From the NCBI GenBank assembly GCA_903970575.1, contig CAJCJC010000232.1, forward strand, positions 1 to 6,882: a stretch of 6,882 nt of DNA, read 5' to 3'. The position numbers were made by a program, and so were the translations under genes. The notes under the pieces were generated by a model. It was not told the DNA's origin, searched no databases, and saw only the letters and a program-made list of their open reading frames with translations. Positions 5,514 to 6,882 of the stretch are shown piece by piece. The DNA is from Alphaproteobacteria bacterium (lineage in GTDB: Bacteria > Pseudomonadota > Alphaproteobacteria > BOG-932 > Roseiterribacteraceae). Within the stretch, counting starts at the first letter, position 1, and every line of letters begins with the position of its first letter.

Positions 5514-5523
5514 CGCGTACAAA

Positions 5524-5552
5524 AACGGCCGGCTCTTTCGAGGCCGGCCGTT
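5524..5552. terminator. Bidirectional terminator between convergent genes
   Basis: AACGGCCGGC (5524-5533) and its exact complement GCCGGCCGTT (5543-5552) form a 10-bp stem with a 9-base loop. Read on the minus strand the stem is followed by a run of five T (5525-5521), a classical intrinsic terminator for the PRC-barrel gene. On the plus strand it lies 11 bases after the DUF6065-type stop codon, with only TT after the GC stem. Confidence 0.85.
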
Positions 5553-5578
5553 ACTGTCGCTTGCCTCGGGAAAAGGCG

Positions 5579-6004
5579 TTAAATCATCGGCGCGCCGCCG
5601 ATGCCGCCGTAATAGGTCGCCACGCGGTCTTCGTCCGCGCTGCCGCCGAAGCGGGTGAGCTCGTCCCCGGAATAACTCGGAGCCGCGCGCAACTGGTCGG
5701 CGCTGAGGTCGATGTTGTATCCGCCTTTGTCCTCGTCATAGCTCAGGACATTCCACGGGAGCGGATGATATTTCTCTCCGATGCCGAGAAAGCCGCCGAA
5801 GGACAACACGGCATAGGCTACATGGCCACTGCGCTTGTCGATCATCACGTCGTGAATTGAGCCCAGATTGTCGCCAGCGCCGTTGTAGACCGAGGTTCCC
5901 TTGACCTTGTCGGCGGAGATCAAAGTGCCGGTTTCTTCGACATGCTCATCCTGAACCTGCGCATCCAGGGACGTACGTCCGGTCGTTGTATCATACGCGC
6001 TCAT
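5579..6004 (-). CDS. PRC-barrel domain protein
   Basis: The 141-residue protein has a PRC-barrel domain at about 26-105. It opens with ETGTLISADKVKGTSVYNG, continues with the typical GSIHDVMIDKRSGHVAYAVLSFGGFLGIGEK stretch (about 48-78), and then PLPWNVLSYD (81-90). A glycine- and tyrosine-rich tail (about 106-141) follows. No signal peptide or membrane segment. From the family: PRC-barrels are small beta folds seen in the photosynthetic reaction centre H subunit and in RimM. Free-standing alphaproteobacterial versions are often stress-induced and lack a defined biochemical role. The ATG at 6004 has CGGAGA at suitable spacing. An EcfG-type promoter lies directly upstream and an intrinsic terminator directly downstream, so the gene looks monocistronic. 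Confidence 0.9.
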   Translation of the reverse strand: MSAYDTTTGRTSLDAQVQDEHVEETGTLISADKVKGTSVYNGAGDNLGSIHDVMIDKRSGHVAYAVLSFGGFLGIGEKYHPLPWNVLSYDEDKGGYNIDLSADQLRAAPSYSGDELTRFGGSADEDRVATYYGGIGGAPMI

Positions 6005-6037
6005 TTCGATTCTCCGTGGTGGTTTAGATACGGTAAG

Positions 6038-6063
6038 AACCCCGGTTTAATTCCATGCGTTCC
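6038..6063 (-). promoter_or_regulatory. EcfG-type (general stress) promoter for the PRC-barrel gene
   Basis: On the minus strand GGAAC (6063-6059) is followed by 17 bases and GGTT (6041-6038). This matches GGAAC-N16/17-CGTT at 8 of 9 bases with an allowed spacer. Transcription would start near 6031, giving a leader of about 26 bases that includes the Shine-Dalgarno. PRC-barrel genes are common members of this regulon in Alphaproteobacteria, which supports the call. Confidence 0.55.
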
Positions 6064-6232
6064 GATTTACAGGACGCTCTCGGGGTAGGCGCCCGGCATT
6101 TCCCCGCGTGCATGTTTCCGTGGTTTGCTGTAACGAACGCTGCTGCCCAACCGGGCTGGAAATCACTCGGCGGCGGCAAGCGAACGACCTTCGGAAGCTG
6201 CCCATGCCCGCTCGCCAAGAGATAACGCCTCC
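6064..6232. other. Intergenic region upstream of the GtrA gene
   Basis: No supported gene lies between the PRC-barrel promoter and the GtrA start at 6233. I found no GGAAC-type element in the plus orientation and no convincing sigma70 promoter or long hairpin. A frame crossing it on the minus strand (6024-6263) has no recognisable protein character. Confidence 0.5.
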
Positions 6233-6706
6233 ATGAACCTCGACCGCCTGCCCCTATCGGCATCTCAAAAGCAATTTTTCCTGTTTGCTTTCGCCGGCGG
6301 TGTGGCCTTTTTTGTCGATGTGGGAATTCTGGCGCTGCTGACGCGCGTTTTCGGGGTCGATCCCATTTCCGCCCGGGCGGTTTCCTTCATGATGGGCCTA
6401 ACGACCACCTGGCTTATCAATCGTTCGCTGGCGTTCCGCGACCGCCCGGCTCAGCCGCTGTGGCTGGAATATGTACGCTACTGCGCGGTCAACGGCACGG
6501 GCGGGGCAATCAACTTCGCCGTCTACACTCTCTGTGTCGAGAATATCGGCCTAGTGGCGCGCTACCCCGAGATCGGTGTCGGGATCGGGGTCATCTGTGG
6601 GTTAGGCTTCAACTTCACCGGGTCGAAATATCTCGTGTTTCGTCGATTTGGGAAGTCGTCCGCGGCGGCCGAGGGCCGAGTCGAGATCGATGCCGCTGTC
6701 GATTGA
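6233..6706 (+). CDS. GtrA family membrane protein (putative polyprenyl-linked sugar flippase)
   Basis: The 157-residue protein has four hydrophobic segments, at about 15-37, 46-66, 80-104 and 113-134, the standard GtrA topology and length. Family marks visible are FAGGVAFFVDVGILALL in helix 1, WLINRSLAFRD after helix 2 (60-70), EYVRYCAVNG (79-88) and the FNFTGSKYLVFRRF ending (126-139). From the family: GtrA-type proteins are thought to flip undecaprenyl- or decaprenyl-phosphate-linked sugars across the inner membrane, or to assist glycosyltransferases. The start at 6233 has a weak AAGAG about 11 bases upstream. A GT-C glycosyltransferase gene starts 30 bases downstream on the same strand, consistent with a shared transcript and pathway. 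The short polar tail (140-157) is not conserved. Confidence 0.9.
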   Translation: MNLDRLPLSASQKQFFLFAFAGGVAFFVDVGILALLTRVFGVDPISARAVSFMMGLTTTWLINRSLAFRDRPAQPLWLEYVRYCAVNGTGGAINFAVYTLCVENIGLVARYPEIGVGIGVICGLGFNFTGSKYLVFRRFGKSSAAAEGRVEIDAAVD

Positions 6707-6736
6707 TCAGGGCTATCCTGTTCGGGCGGTTGACGG

Positions 6737-6882
6737 ATGAGCGGGTTTATCGTCGCGCGGTGGAGGCCACTCGCCTTCTGGACGCTCATGGTCCTGGGCG
6801 CGGCGGTGCGTTTGGCGGCGCTGGGCCAGGTTCCAGCCGGACTGAACTCCGACGAGGCCTCGACGGGCGTGGAGGCGTTGTC
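6737..6882 (+). CDS. Glycosyltransferase family 39/ArnT-like protein (partial, N-terminus only)
   Basis: Only 48 codons from the ATG at 6737 are in the window and the frame is open at the edge. The segment shows a basic N-terminus, one hydrophobic helix (about 11-30), then GQVPAGLNSDEASTGVEAL. This pattern, an acidic D39-E40 pair right after the first transmembrane helix followed by Gly and Glu-Ala, marks GT-C fold transferases of the PMT/ArnT kind, where the Asp is catalytic and lies in the first periplasmic loop. Such enzymes move a sugar from a polyprenyl-phosphate carrier to lipid or protein in the periplasm, which fits the GtrA gene immediately upstream. The ribosome-binding site is weak. 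The acceptor and sugar cannot be told. Confidence 0.75.
   Translation, partial: MSGFIVARWRPLAFWTLMVLGAAVRLAALGQVPAGLNSDEASTGVEAL

Noticed and set aside
5561..5860. A 99-codon plus-strand frame antisense to the PRC-barrel gene
   Set aside because: The PRC-barrel translation on the other strand is unambiguous and explains this region.
6024..6263. A 79-codon minus-strand frame covering the PRC-barrel promoter and the GtrA start
   Set aside because: It has no recognisable motif or ribosome-binding site, and it overlaps the start of the well-supported GtrA gene.

Overview
The window is high-GC DNA that reads as the chromosome of a free-living alphaproteobacterium. The evidence is a DUF4170 protein (a family I know mainly from Alphaproteobacteria), a PhaB-type acetoacetyl-CoA reductase, a PRC-barrel protein, and two promoter-like sites resembling those of EcfG, the general stress sigma factor of Alphaproteobacteria. 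The order and genus cannot be resolved from this sequence. I see no mobile element, phage gene, tRNA, rRNA, CRISPR array or plasmid function.

Layout. Bases 1-731 (minus) hold the N-terminal half of a PitA-type phosphate transporter, cut by the window edge. After a 195-bp divergent intergenic region, an MgtC/SapB family membrane protein (927-1679, plus) follows. Its 3' end overlaps the 3' end of a Nudix hydrolase (1663-2112, minus). That gene lies downstream of phaB (2137-2862, minus) and a DUF4170 gene (2955-3212, minus). The three minus-strand genes could be one transcript, with a candidate promoter and overlapping inverted repeat just upstream of the DUF4170 gene. A small single-pass membrane protein (3371-3565, plus) converges on a secreted protein of unknown function (3586-4104, minus). 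Divergent from the latter is a small exported coiled-coil-like protein (4288-4644, plus), followed by a DUF6065-type cytoplasmic protein (4731-5513, plus). A strong bidirectional hairpin separates it from a PRC-barrel gene (5579-6004, minus). The window ends with a GtrA-family membrane protein (6233-6706, plus) and the first 48 codons of a GT-C/ArnT-like glycosyltransferase (6737 onward, plus).

How the genes fit together. PitA and MgtC are a suggestive divergent pair, because Pit carriers move metal-phosphate complexes and MgtC proteins are tied to Mg2+ and phosphate homeostasis. PhaB makes the 3-hydroxybutyryl-CoA monomer of polyhydroxybutyrate; no synthase or thiolase is in view. The PRC-barrel gene and the 172-residue secreted protein gene each carry a GGAAC-N16/17-GGTT motif at promoter distance, so both may belong to the general stress regulon. 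The GtrA/glycosyltransferase pair looks like the start of a lipid-linked-sugar or envelope-glycan modification cluster that runs out of the window. Most of the region is ordinary chromosomal housekeeping and accessory content. I found no clear new multi-gene system; the most notable signals are regulatory.
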